DNA from: Flavobacterium sp. KMS
Lineage (GTDB): Bacteria > Bacteroidota > Bacteroidia > Flavobacteriales > Flavobacteriaceae
Reading direction: 5' to 3'
DNA: 64,000 nucleotides
NCBI RefSeq assembly: GCF_000813005.1
Contig: NZ_JSYP01000019.1
Location: 124,001-188,000, forward strand
The translations under genes and the position numbers were made by a program. Below, one piece after another: positions 36,986-45,451 of this stretch (the stretch's first letter is position 1; each line of letters opens with the position of its first letter). The notes beneath the pieces are model-generated. The model searched no databases and had not been told where the DNA came from. It saw only the letters and a program-made list of their open reading frames with translations.

Positions 36986-38614
36986 ATGGATTTAAACTTC
37001 AATAAAAACGAAGATCACAATAAACTCTTACTTTCTGAACTAAAACAAAAATTTGCCAAAGTAAAATTAGGTGGTGGCGAAAAACGCATCGAAAAACTTC
37101 ATGCCGAAGGTAAAATGACAGCAAGAGAGCGAATTAATTATTTACTTGATGAAAATTCAAAAAATATAGAAATCGGAGGTTTTGTTGGAGAAGGAATGTA
37201 TGCAGAACACGGTGGTTGCCCTTCTGGCGGTGTTGTTGTAAAAATAGGTTATGTACGAGGAAAACAATGTGTAGTTGTTGCCAATGATGCTACTGTAAAA
37301 GCTGGTGCCTGGTTTCCTATTACTGCCAAAAAAAATCTACGCGCACAAGAAATAGCAATGGAAAACAGATTACCTATCATATATCTTGTAGATAGTGCTG
37401 GAGTTTATTTGCCGTTGCAAGATGAAATCTTTCCAGACAAAGAGCATTTCGGACGTATTTTTAGAAACAATGCCATAATGAGTAGCATGGGTATAACTCA
37501 AATCGCTGCTGTAATGGGTAGTTGTGTAGCTGGTGGAGCTTATTTGCCAATCATGAGCGATGAAGCATTGATTGTAGATAAAACAGGAAGCATATTTCTT
37601 GCAGGAAGTTATTTGGTAAAAGCAGCTATTGGAGAAACTATAGACAACGAAACTTTAGGAGGTGCAACAACACATTGCGAAATTTCGGGTGTTACGGATT
37701 ATAAAGCCAAAGATGATAAAGACGCATTAGATAAAATAAAAAATATTGTAGATAAAATTGGTGATTATGATAAAGCGGGTTACAACCGTATTAAAGCTGA
37801 AAAACCAGCTTTAGATCCAAAAGAAATTTATGGTATTCTGCCAAAAGCCCGAAATGAGCAATACGATATGATGGAAATCATCAAGCGTATGGTTGATAAT
37901 TCGGAATTTGAAGCCTATAAAGAAGGTTACGGTCAATCATTAATTACTGGTTATGCCCGAATAGATGGTTGGGCAGTAGGAATTGTAGCCAATCAAAGAA
38001 AAGTAGTAAAAACAGCCAAAGGCGAAATGCAATTTGGTGGGGTTATCTACTCAGATAGCGCAGATAAAGCAACTCGTTTTATTGCTAATTGTAATCAGAA
38101 AAAAATTCCACTAGTTTTTGTACAAGATGTTACTGGTTTCATGGTAGGATCTAAATCTGAACATGGAGGAATTATAAAAGATGGTGCCAAAATGGTAAAT
38201 GCCGTAAGTAATTCGGTAGTACCAAAATTTACCGTTATCGTTGGTAATTCATATGGTGCAGGAAACTATGCTATGTGTGGTAAAGCCTACGATCCAAGAC
38301 TAATATTTGCATGGCCAAGTGCGGAACTAGCAGTAATGGGCGGAACTCAAGCAGCAAAAGTATTGGCACAAATCGAAGCTTCTTCTTTAAAATCAAAAGG
38401 AGAAATTGTAGACGAAGCCAAAGAAGCTGAATTATTTGCAAAAATAAAAGCGCGTTACGATGAACAAGTTTCTCCATATTATGCAGCTTCCCGATTATGG
38501 ACAGATGCTATTATCGACCCTCTAGATACCCGAACATGGATTTCTATGGGGATTGAAGCAGCGAACCACGCTCCTATTTTAAAACCATTTAATCTAGGCG
38601 TTATTCAGGTATAA
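36986..38614 (+). CDS. Acyl-CoA carboxylase carboxyltransferase (beta) subunit
   Basis: 542 residues from ATG 36986 (MDLNFNKNEDHNK). A TTG seven codons upstream is not needed. Carboxyl-transferase family with the two crotonase-like halves: ARERINYLLD near the N-terminus, SCVAGGAYLPIMSDEA, FVQDVTGFMVG, GNSYGAGNYAMCGKAYDPR and WPSAELAVMGG. Matches propionyl-/methylcrotonyl-/acyl-CoA carboxylase beta chains of Bacteroidota. No biotin-carboxylase or carrier gene is adjacent, so substrate remains open. Confidence 0.88.
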   Translation: MDLNFNKNEDHNKLLLSELKQKFAKVKLGGGEKRIEKLHAEGKMTARERINYLLDENSKNIEIGGFVGEGMYAEHGGCPSGGVVVKIGYVRGKQCVVVANDATVKAGAWFPITAKKNLRAQEIAMENRLPIIYLVDSAGVYLPLQDEIFPDKEHFGRIFRNNAIMSSMGITQIAAVMGSCVAGGAYLPIMSDEALIVDKTGSIFLAGSYLVKAAIGETIDNETLGGATTHCEISGVTDYKAKDDKDALDKIKNIVDKIGDYDKAGYNRIKAEKPALDPKEIYGILPKARNEQYDMMEIIKRMVDNSEFEAYKEGYGQSLITGYARIDGWAVGIVANQRKVVKTAKGEMQFGGVIYSDSADKATRFIANCNQKKIPLVFVQDVTGFMVGSKSEHGGIIKDGAKMVNAVSNSVVPKFTVIVGNSYGAGNYAMCGKAYDPRLIFAWPSAELAVMGGTQAAKVLAQIEASSLKSKGEIVDEAKEAELFAKIKARYDEQVSPYYAASRLWTDAIIDPLDTRTWISMGIEAANHAPILKPFNLGVIQV

Positions 38615-38730
38615 ACACATCTAAATTCTTAGAAAAGATAAAATTACCCAAATCAATTTTGCAGTCCAAGAAATAACTATGTCGTTAAAAATTAGTAACT
38701 TAGTACTATTATTTTAAATAACATAATATC

Positions 38731-39153
38731 ATGGAAAATGTAAAAAATTTAAATAAATGGGCAAATGCGCACACTTATTTACCTGTAGATTTATTACGTA
38801 TTGCTTTGGGTGTATTTTTATTTATGAAAGGTGTTTTCTTCGTAACAAACATCCAATACTTACATGATTTAATATCTCCAATTGATAAATTTGGTGGCGG
38901 AATGTTCCTTTTACATTACATAGCACCAGCACACATGATTGGAGGTATCATGATTGTTTTTGGATTGCTTACCCGATGGGCAATTGGTGCACAATTACCA
39001 ATCTTATTAGGAGCAATTTTAGTAAATTTTATGGGCGAAATGCATTCTCAAAATTTACTATTAGCAATTTGTGTCTTTATAGTTTGTTTATTTTTCTTTT
39101 TTTACGGCAGTGGAAAACATTCTGCCGATTATTATTTTAAAATGCAACAATAA
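38731..39153 (+). CDS. DoxX family membrane protein
   Basis: 140 residues, four predicted membrane segments (about 20-40, 60-80, 85-105 and 110-130). The pattern DLLRIALGVFLFMKGVFF plus GGIMIVFGLLTRWAIGAQLP is typical of DoxX-like small quinone-linked or redox-associated membrane proteins. Role is not defined. Stands alone. Confidence 0.8.
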   Translation: MENVKNLNKWANAHTYLPVDLLRIALGVFLFMKGVFFVTNIQYLHDLISPIDKFGGGMFLLHYIAPAHMIGGIMIVFGLLTRWAIGAQLPILLGAILVNFMGEMHSQNLLLAICVFIVCLFFFFYGSGKHSADYYFKMQQ

Positions 39154-39242
39154 CACATTAAAACAACAACATTTGTCTTATGTTATGCGTTTTTTTTCTT
39201 AAAAGGGCATATAAATTGCCTTTTATGAATTAAGTTTGCAGC

Positions 39243-39596
39243 ATGAATTGGATTCGTAAGACCATCGTATTTGTTGGGCTTTTAATGCTCTTTTTATCTG
39301 CTTATAATGCAGACAAAGTTGCTATTGACGTAATTCAGCCTCAAAAAACAGATTCAAACTTTACTCACGATAGCATCCATACTTCAGCTTTTATACAACC
39401 TCAAGCAGGATTTCATGTTGTAGCCGATGTAAAAACAAACTATCCGAGTCCTACTCTTAACAAATGGTTTGATACTTTTTTAATTGTAATCCCAGATTGC
39501 AAAATTCAAAGAAGTATATCCAATTTTGCAAATCAAACTTTAAATCAGAGCAAAAAGATTTCAATATTGCTCTACCCTTTCCATTATTTCTGGTGA
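39243..39596 (+). CDS. Small protein with N-terminal membrane anchor, unknown function
   Basis: 117 residues, with one N-terminal hydrophobic helix (IVFVGLLMLFLSAYNA) and a short soluble part; no family recognised. TAAGTTTG at 39231-39238 matches the -7 consensus but lies only 4 nt before the ATG, so either the start is later (Met15 at 39285) or the message is leaderless. A genuine but unconserved gene is plausible; a chance frame cannot be excluded. Confidence 0.45.
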   Translation: MNWIRKTIVFVGLLMLFLSAYNADKVAIDVIQPQKTDSNFTHDSIHTSAFIQPQAGFHVVADVKTNYPSPTLNKWFDTFLIVIPDCKIQRSISNFANQTLNQSKKISILLYPFHYFW

Positions 39597-39711
39597 TTTA
39601 ATCACATGATTCTAGCTATAGAAGATTAGTTTCTTCTACTAAAACCGGTTTGCAATCTGCATTCGGTTTATTATTTCATGTTATATAATTAAATCTTAAA
39701 TACAAACAATA

Positions 39712-40185
39712 ATGGATACATCTGTAACTATAATAGGCATCGCACTTGCCATAATCACACTATTACCTCTTTATTTTTCTTTACGTTCTAATTCGTTAAA
39801 CAAAGCAAAAATCAAAGCAATAAAAGAAAAGCATAGCCTAAATGGAGCTTTTGATTTTGATTTAACAGAATCACAAAACAAAAGAATTCTAACTATAGAT
39901 AAAAAAAACAAAGGCTTTTTAGTAATGAACTTTAATAAAGGAAAAGAAGAAGCTTCATTTATAGATTTAAATCATGTAAAATCTTGTCGATTAGTTCCTA
40001 CTACCGAAGTAGACGATACTATCGTAAAAGTTGATTTTGAGTTTCAAGACAAGATATCAGGACAAAAAATTGTAATTCCATTTTACAACATTGAAGACGA
40101 TCAAATAAGGCAAGTTTGCTTGCATGAAGATCAACAATTAGGTAAAAAATGGGTGCAAATCATCCAAGATTGTATTTCTAGTTAG
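39712..40185 (+). CDS. Membrane-anchored protein of unknown function
   Basis: 157 residues: one N-terminal membrane helix (residues 4-24), then a soluble beta-rich domain (FDFDLTESQNKRILTIDKKN, FIDLNHVKSCRLVP, IVIPFYNIEDDQ) resembling a PH-like fold in outline only. No family recognised. Followed by its own terminator. Likely inner-membrane protein with a cytoplasmic domain. Confidence 0.7.
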   Translation: MDTSVTIIGIALAIITLLPLYFSLRSNSLNKAKIKAIKEKHSLNGAFDFDLTESQNKRILTIDKKNKGFLVMNFNKGKEEASFIDLNHVKSCRLVPTTEVDDTIVKVDFEFQDKISGQKIVIPFYNIEDDQIRQVCLHEDQQLGKKWVQIIQDCISS

Positions 40186-40199
40186 TTCTTAATTCGCTA

Positions 40200-40228
40200 A
40201 AGAGGTTCGTCATGAGCCTCTTTTTTTT
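40200..40228 (+). terminator. Terminator after the unknown membrane gene
   Basis: AAGAGGTT / GCCTCTT stem with a short loop, followed by eight T residues. Confidence 0.8.
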
Positions 40229-40238
40229 GGATTACATT

Positions 40239-40282
40239 ATGATAATTATCATTTTAATCTCTTTGTATTCTAATTAATTTTG
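40239..40282 (+). promoter_or_regulatory. FNR-type box and -7 element of hemN
   Basis: Perfect palindrome ATGATAATTATCAT at 40239-40252. TAATTTTG (-7) at 40275-40282, with centre-to-centre distance 33 bp, placing the box near -40, a class II activator position. The hemN start lies 22 nt beyond the -7 box. Confidence 0.8.
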
Positions 40283-40303
40283 ATTTCGCTTAAATAATGT
40301 GCT

Positions 40304-41668
40304 ATGAAAAATTCGTTGATACAAAAATATAATGTTCCAGGACCAAGATACACTAGCTATCCAACGGTTCCATATTGGAATGAAAATGATTTTACTTATC
40401 AACTTTGGATTGAATCTCTACAGAGATCATTTGCCGAAAGCAATCAAAAAGACGGAATTAGTCTATATATTCATTTGCCTTTTTGCGAAAGCATGTGTAC
40501 TTTTTGTGGTTGCAATAAGCGAATTACAAAAAATCATGATGTAGAGAATCCATATATAGAAGCAGTAATTAAAGAATGGAGTATATACTGCAAACTTCTT
40601 AACGAAAGGCCAATAATAAAAGAGATTCATCTGGGGGGCGGAACACCTACTTTCTTCTCCCCTAAGAATCTTGAAGATTTAATAAACGGTATTTTTTCTT
40701 ATGCTGATAAAGCCAAAGAACACGAATTTAGCTTTGAAGGTCATCCTAACAATACAACTTATGAGCATTTACAAAAGCTTTATAATTTAGGTTTCCGAAG
40801 AGTTAGCTATGGTGTTCAGGACTATTCTCAAAAAGTACAAAAAGCAATTCATCGCGAGCAGTCTTTTCATAATGTTGCCAAAGTAACTTTTTGGGCTAAA
40901 GAAATTGGTTATACATCTATAAGTCATGATTTAATTTTTGGTTTACCTTTTCAGAAAGTTGAAGACATAATTGACACAATAGAAAAAACAAATTCGTTAC
41001 AACCTGACCGTCTTGCTTTTTATAGCTATGCCCATGTTCCTTGGATTAAGGGTAACGGACAAAGAGGATTTAGTGATGAAAACGTTCCTAAAGATGCCGA
41101 AAAAAGAAAATTATATGAAATTGGAAAACAATTATTATATAAAAACGAATATCATGAAATTGGTATGGATCATTTTGCCCTAAAATCTGACCATTTATAT
41201 ACTGCTTTTAAAGACGGTAAATTACATCGTAATTTTATGGGATATAGTGCGTCTAAAACGCAATTGATGATTGGCTTGGGAGTTTCATCTATAAGCGATA
41301 GCTGGTATAGTTTTGCTCAAAATGTAAAAAGCATAGAAGACTACTATCAATTATTAGAATGGGACAAACTTCCTATTGTAAAAGGGCATATACTAACCGA
41401 AGAGGATCTTATTATTAGAAAACACATCTTAAACTTGATGTGCAATTTTGAAACAACATGGAGCGAAGAAAGTAATTACTTTAAAGAAATACCTGAAATT
41501 CTAATTCAGTTAAAAGAAATGGAAAATGATGGATTACTTACTATTGCAAATGAAACAATAAAGGTTACTGAAGCTGGTAAACCTTTTGTACGCAATATCT
41601 GCATGGCTTTTGATTTACATTTAAAAAGAAAAGCTCCTGAAACAAGTTTATTCTCAATGACTATTTAA
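40304..41668 (+). CDS. hemN: Oxygen-independent coproporphyrinogen III oxidase
   Basis: 454 residues. N-terminal PGPRYTSYPTVP and the radical-SAM cluster motif CESMCTFCGCNK (C-x3-C-x2-C), followed by GGGTPTF, identify true HemN rather than HemW. Converts coproporphyrinogen III to protoporphyrinogen IX without oxygen, needed for haem synthesis when oxygen is low. Consistent with this, the promoter has the FNR-type box also found before the cbb3 oxidase genes. Confidence 0.95.
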   Translation: MKNSLIQKYNVPGPRYTSYPTVPYWNENDFTYQLWIESLQRSFAESNQKDGISLYIHLPFCESMCTFCGCNKRITKNHDVENPYIEAVIKEWSIYCKLLNERPIIKEIHLGGGTPTFFSPKNLEDLINGIFSYADKAKEHEFSFEGHPNNTTYEHLQKLYNLGFRRVSYGVQDYSQKVQKAIHREQSFHNVAKVTFWAKEIGYTSISHDLIFGLPFQKVEDIIDTIEKTNSLQPDRLAFYSYAHVPWIKGNGQRGFSDENVPKDAEKRKLYEIGKQLLYKNEYHEIGMDHFALKSDHLYTAFKDGKLHRNFMGYSASKTQLMIGLGVSSISDSWYSFAQNVKSIEDYYQLLEWDKLPIVKGHILTEEDLIIRKHILNLMCNFETTWSEESNYFKEIPEILIQLKEMENDGLLTIANETIKVTEAGKPFVRNICMAFDLHLKRKAPETSLFSMTI

Positions 41669-41675
41669 TAAAAAA

Positions 41676-41701
41676 AAACTCCTAATGACAATTAGGAGTT
41701 T
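41676..41701. terminator. Bidirectional terminator between hemN and the safE-like gene
   Basis: AAACTCCTAAT / ATTAGGAGTTT, perfect 11-bp stem, GACA loop. It overlaps the stop of the converging gene. Confidence 0.88.
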
Positions 41702-42383
41702 CTTGTATAAATAAGCTCATATTAGATGGAGAAAGATATGGAATCCCCAATCCTAATCCTCTTAAAATAAACAATACCCCAATAAAAATAGCAACATAAG
41801 GAATTACTTTTTGGAATTTATTTCGAGTAGATTGCGTTAAAAAGGAATTAAAATATACTACACTGGTCATTAAAGGAACTGTTCCTAGTCCAAACAAAAC
41901 CATATATAGAACACCAAACTCGGCACTTTGCATTGCAATCGCACCAAATAAAGCCACATATACCATTCCGCATGGTAAAAAACCATTCAGCATTCCTATA
42001 ATAAAAAGAGATTTGTAACTTTTGTTTCTAAAATGTTTTCCTAGGTTCGACTTTATTCTTGAGATAAGTCTGTAAACAGGTTTTGAAAAATTATATCTTG
42101 CAAATATGTTTTCGGGTGTTAAAACTACTATTATCATAATCACACCGATAAGAATAGATAGTTTTTGCTGAATTCCTGCCAGGAAAAAACCTTTTCCTAA
42201 TAATCCAAAAACTAATCCTATCGTTCCATATGCAGTTAATCTTCCTAAGTGGTAAACTGTAACCTGTAGTGCTTTTTTTGCTTGATTATGCTTATCTACT
42301 GGCAACATCATAGCAATAGGACCACACATACCAATACAATGAAAACTACTGATTAAACCGAATATAAAAGCAGAATAGAGCAT
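41682..42383 (-). CDS. Sulfite exporter TauE/SafE-like (DsbD-2/UreH domain) membrane protein of the cco locus
   Basis: 233 residues with about six membrane helices. The N-terminal FHCIGMCGPIAM and later GFLPCGMVYVALFGAIA carry conserved Cys residues typical of the UreH/DsbD-2 type proteins found at the end of cbb3 loci. Probably assists copper or haem maturation of the oxidase (family knowledge plus context). Last gene of the ccoS-to-safE operon, 36 nt after ccoH. Confidence 0.8.
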   Translation of the reverse strand: MLYSAFIFGLISSFHCIGMCGPIAMMLPVDKHNQAKKALQVTVYHLGRLTAYGTIGLVFGLLGKGFFLAGIQQKLSILIGVIMIIVVLTPENIFARYNFSKPVYRLISRIKSNLGKHFRNKSYKSLFIIGMLNGFLPCGMVYVALFGAIAMQSAEFGVLYMVLFGLGTVPLMTSVVYFNSFLTQSTRNKFQKVIPYVAIFIGVLFILRGLGLGIPYLSPSNMSLFIQETPNCH

Positions 42384-42419
42384 TGTTTTCTATATTTAGA
42401 TAATTATGCAAAAACCTTT

Positions 42420-42869
42420 TTAGTTAATATAAACAACTTCTTTGGTTAAATACTGTTTACCATTATATTGCCATTCCATATTAACATCCCAACGTCCTTT
42501 TATCAATTTCTTTTGAGGAATCAATAATTCAGAATTTGTTAAGGCTATTGCTGTATTAAAATCTAGTTTTTTATTTGATGGGCGGAACATTAGTACTTCC
42601 CCTTTAATATTTTTACTTTCAAAAGTATTTGGAAAAACAATTTTAATCCCATCTTTCATCGTAATAATTGTTGGTTTTTGTTTTAAATCATGCGCATTTT
42701 GAACACGCTCCATTTCTTCTCCAAAATGTGAATCATGCTTATAATACTCTTCTACAACCAAATCATTGTCATATTTACTATCTGATTGTACTTTAAAAAC
42801 AAAGTATAAAATGAAAGTCATAAACAATCCGAATGCAATTACAATTGCTGTTCCCCAGTTAATTTTCAT
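42420..42869 (-). CDS. ccoH: FixH/CcoH family cbb3 oxidase assembly protein
   Basis: 149 residues. One N-terminal membrane helix (GTAIVIAFGLFMTFILYFVF), then YDNDLVVEEYYKHDSHFGEEM, the family's recognisable segment, and a small beta domain (GEVLMFRPSNKKLDF ... GRWDVNMEW). Needed for assembly or stability of cbb3 oxidase. Located 12 nt after ccoG, in the usual ccoG-ccoH order. Confidence 0.88.
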   Translation of the reverse strand: MKINWGTAIVIAFGLFMTFILYFVFKVQSDSKYDNDLVVEEYYKHDSHFGEEMERVQNAHDLKQKPTIITMKDGIKIVFPNTFESKNIKGEVLMFRPSNKKLDFNTAIALTNSELLIPQKKLIKGRWDVNMEWQYNGKQYLTKEVVYIN

Positions 42870-42881
42870 AATATTGTTTTT

Positions 42882-44300
42882 TTAATTAAAACTTCGTGGC
42901 CCTAAAAAGTTTGTTGATGTTGTTTCGATTAACTTATCTCCATTATAAACTCCTATTTGAACCTTGGTTTTGTCGCCCTCTAAAAGTACTTTATCAATTT
43001 CTATAAAGAGAGTTCCTTGTGATATCCCTTGTTTTGAAACTTTAAATTTTTGATTTCCAACGTTTTTTATAGTTCCCTTTTGATCAATTAAACCAAAATG
43101 AATGTCTGTAAAATCATTCATTGTTTTATTGACTATTTTGTACGTATAAATATTACTTATCTTATCTCCTTTATGTTGAAAAAGTTGTCCTGGCAAACGT
43201 AAAACTATAGCTTGAACATCATTTCTTAAAAATAGCATTCCAACAAAAATTCCAAGCAAGATAATCAATACTGCTGTATAACCTTTCATTCTTGCAGTAA
43301 ACTTAAAAGGTTCTTTTTTCTCTATTTCATCTTCAGATGCATATCGAATAAGTCCTTTTGGTAAACCAACATTTTCCATTATGGTATCACATTCATCAAT
43401 ACAAGCAGTACAATTAGTACATTCTAATTGAGTTCCGTTTCTTATATCGATTCCCATTGGACAAACATGCACACATTGCTTACAGTCGATACAATCTCCT
43501 TTTCCTGTTGCTACTCTATCTTCTTGTTTATTATATTTAGCTCTACCTAATTCTTTTTCTCCTCGTACAAAATCATAAGCAACATTAATGGATTTATTAT
43601 CCAAAAGCACACCTTGTAATCTTCCGTATGGACAAGCTATAATACATACTTGCTCACGAAACCATACAAATACAAAATAGAAAACTGCTGTAAAAAGTAA
43701 TAAAGCTATGAAGTTACTTGATTGTTTTATTGGCCCTTCCTCAATCATTAAAAATAACTGATCACTTCCCACCAAATAAGCTAAGAAAACATTGGCTATT
43801 AAAAAAGAAATCACAAAAAAGATGAACCATTTTATTAAGCGCTTTCTAATCTTCTCTCCATTCCACTCTTGTTTTGCTAATCGGGTTTGAGCTCCTCTAT
43901 CTCCATCAATCCAATATTCGATTCGACGGAAAACGAGTTCTAGAAAAATAGTTTGTGGGCAAATCCATCCGCAGAAAATACGTCCGAATACAACCGTGAA
44001 CAATAGTATAAATACGATACCCACCAGCATCGAAATTACAAAAAGGTAAAAATCCTGAGGCCAAAAAGGGAATCCAAATATATTAAAACGACGTTCTAAT
44101 ATATTGAACATCATAAATTGATTTCCATTTACTTTTATAAATGGATTTGCAACTAAAATAGCTAGTAAAACATAACTAACCCATTTCCTGTATTCGTAAA
44201 ACCTACCAGACGGTTTTTTAGGAAAAATAAATTTTCTGTTACCTCCTTCATCAATCGTTCCAATGGTATCTCTAAAAGCTTCGTCTGGCAAATTTGACAT
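42882..44300 (-). CDS. ccoG: Cytochrome c oxidase accessory protein CcoG (polyferredoxin)
   Basis: 472 residues from ATG 44300 (MSNLPDEAFRDT). The longer start at 44342 would overlap ccoP. Several membrane helices, the motif FGRIFCGWICPQTIF, and two 4Fe-4S clusters (CKQCVHVCPMGIDIRNG and CTNCTACIDECD), then a C-terminal Ig-like domain. Family function: copper reduction for cbb3 oxidase maturation. Start lies 4 nt after the ccoP stop. Confidence 0.92.
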   Translation of the reverse strand: MSNLPDEAFRDTIGTIDEGGNRKFIFPKKPSGRFYEYRKWVSYVLLAILVANPFIKVNGNQFMMFNILERRFNIFGFPFWPQDFYLFVISMLVGIVFILLFTVVFGRIFCGWICPQTIFLELVFRRIEYWIDGDRGAQTRLAKQEWNGEKIRKRLIKWFIFFVISFLIANVFLAYLVGSDQLFLMIEEGPIKQSSNFIALLLFTAVFYFVFVWFREQVCIIACPYGRLQGVLLDNKSINVAYDFVRGEKELGRAKYNKQEDRVATGKGDCIDCKQCVHVCPMGIDIRNGTQLECTNCTACIDECDTIMENVGLPKGLIRYASEDEIEKKEPFKFTARMKGYTAVLIILLGIFVGMLFLRNDVQAIVLRLPGQLFQHKGDKISNIYTYKIVNKTMNDFTDIHFGLIDQKGTIKNVGNQKFKVSKQGISQGTLFIEIDKVLLEGDKTKVQIGVYNGDKLIETTSTNFLGPRSFN

Positions 44301-44304
44301 TGTA

Positions 44305-45246
44305 TTATTTTTTAACTTGTGTAGTGTCTGTTTGTGTTGCAACTACTGCTGCGTCTGTTTTGGGTGCATCTTTATCTATCCAAATATCTCCTTCTGGTTC
44401 TTTCGGATCTTTAGGATTACTACCTTTTAAGGATAAGATGTAACTCGATACTTTTTGTATCTCTTTTGGTTTTAACGTTCCTTTCCATGCTATCATCCCT
44501 TTTCCGTCACGACCTCCATTGGTTACCGTATGGAAAATTTCTTTTATTCCTCCCCCTAAAATCCAATGATCATCGGTTAAGTTTGGTCCAATTTGCCCTC
44601 CTCCATCAGCTCTGTGACAAGCAGCACAATTGGTTGTGAATATTTCTTTTCCTGCAGCAATATCAGCAGCATCTGTTAGCAAGGTAACCGTTTTCTCATC
44701 CATTAAATCCGGAGCAGTTTTAAGATACTCATCAACATCTATCTTGGCTTGAGCCATTTCCTTTTTCAACTCCATTTCTTGGTTATCTCCACCAAACAAC
44801 TCGTAACGTGCCATATAAACTACAGCAAAAATAATAGTGATGTAGAATAAATAAATCCACCATGGCGGTAAGTTATTATCTAACTCTTTGATACCATCAT
44901 AATCGTGATTCAATAACAAAGTCCCTTCCGTTTCCATCGGTTCTGTCTTTGTTAATTTTTGCATCAAATTTTTATACCAGGCTCTTTCTTTTAAGCTCAA
45001 ATTACTATCAATTTCTAGCTTAGCCTTTTGCTCATCTGTTAGCAAACTATATGTTATGCTATCTATTGCACTTACAGTAATTTCTATTGCTATTAAAAGA
45101 AAAAGAAATACAAACAAGAAGACAGAAACCATTGGGTATTTTATAAATGCTGGCCTATCGCCTGAGTCTATAAAATATTCCATTGCACCAAAAACGATGA
45201 AGAAAATTAGTGGTAATCGTACATATACTGGAATTAATTTTTTCAT
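44305..45246 (-). CDS. ccoP: cbb3-type cytochrome c oxidase subunit III
   Basis: 313 residues. Two N-terminal membrane helices (12-26, 40-60) and a third at 131-147, then a periplasmic cytochrome c domain with a single haem site CAACH (207-211) and a likely Met ligand in GKGMIAWKG. Proteobacterial CcoP has two haems c; one is visible here. Passes electrons to the CcoNO fusion. Confidence 0.92.
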   Translation of the reverse strand: MKKLIPVYVRLPLIFFIVFGAMEYFIDSGDRPAFIKYPMVSVFLFVFLFLLIAIEITVSAIDSITYSLLTDEQKAKLEIDSNLSLKERAWYKNLMQKLTKTEPMETEGTLLLNHDYDGIKELDNNLPPWWIYLFYITIIFAVVYMARYELFGGDNQEMELKKEMAQAKIDVDEYLKTAPDLMDEKTVTLLTDAADIAAGKEIFTTNCAACHRADGGGQIGPNLTDDHWILGGGIKEIFHTVTNGGRDGKGMIAWKGTLKPKEIQKVSSYILSLKGSNPKDPKEPEGDIWIDKDAPKTDAAVVATQTDTTQVKK

Positions 45247-45273
45247 TTTATATATTATTTTTAATTCTACAAT

Positions 45274-45444
45274 TTAATTTTCGTCTAATGGTATATGACT
45301 CATTTCTTCGATCTTTTCTTTCTTGTATGAAAACACCCAAATTCCCAGGCAAACAAAAAAGATAAAAAATATTAGTAAGGAAAGTATTGGGAAGATCTGT
45401 ACGCCCGCAATAGTTTCTAAGTTGTGTTTTACTTGTTCGAACAT
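45274..45444 (-). CDS. ccoQ: CcoQ/FixQ-like small membrane subunit
   Basis: 56-residue protein read directly from the minus strand. It begins MFEQVKHNLETIAGVQI, has one membrane helix (LSLLIFFIFFVCLGIWVF) and a charged C-terminal tail ending SHIPLDEN. Position between ccoNO and ccoP, 7 nt after ccoNO, and single-helix architecture match CcoQ, which stabilises the oxidase complex. Too short for usual length cut-offs. Confidence 0.85.
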   Translation of the reverse strand: MFEQVKHNLETIAGVQIFPILSLLIFFIFFVCLGIWVFSYKKEKIEEMSHIPLDEN

Positions 45445-45451
45445 AATTTCT

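Noticed and set aside
39231..39238. TAAGTTTG as promoter of the 117-residue gene at 39243
   Set aside because: It lies only 4 nt before the ATG and no TTG is found at -33 spacing, so it is left as a remark and not called.
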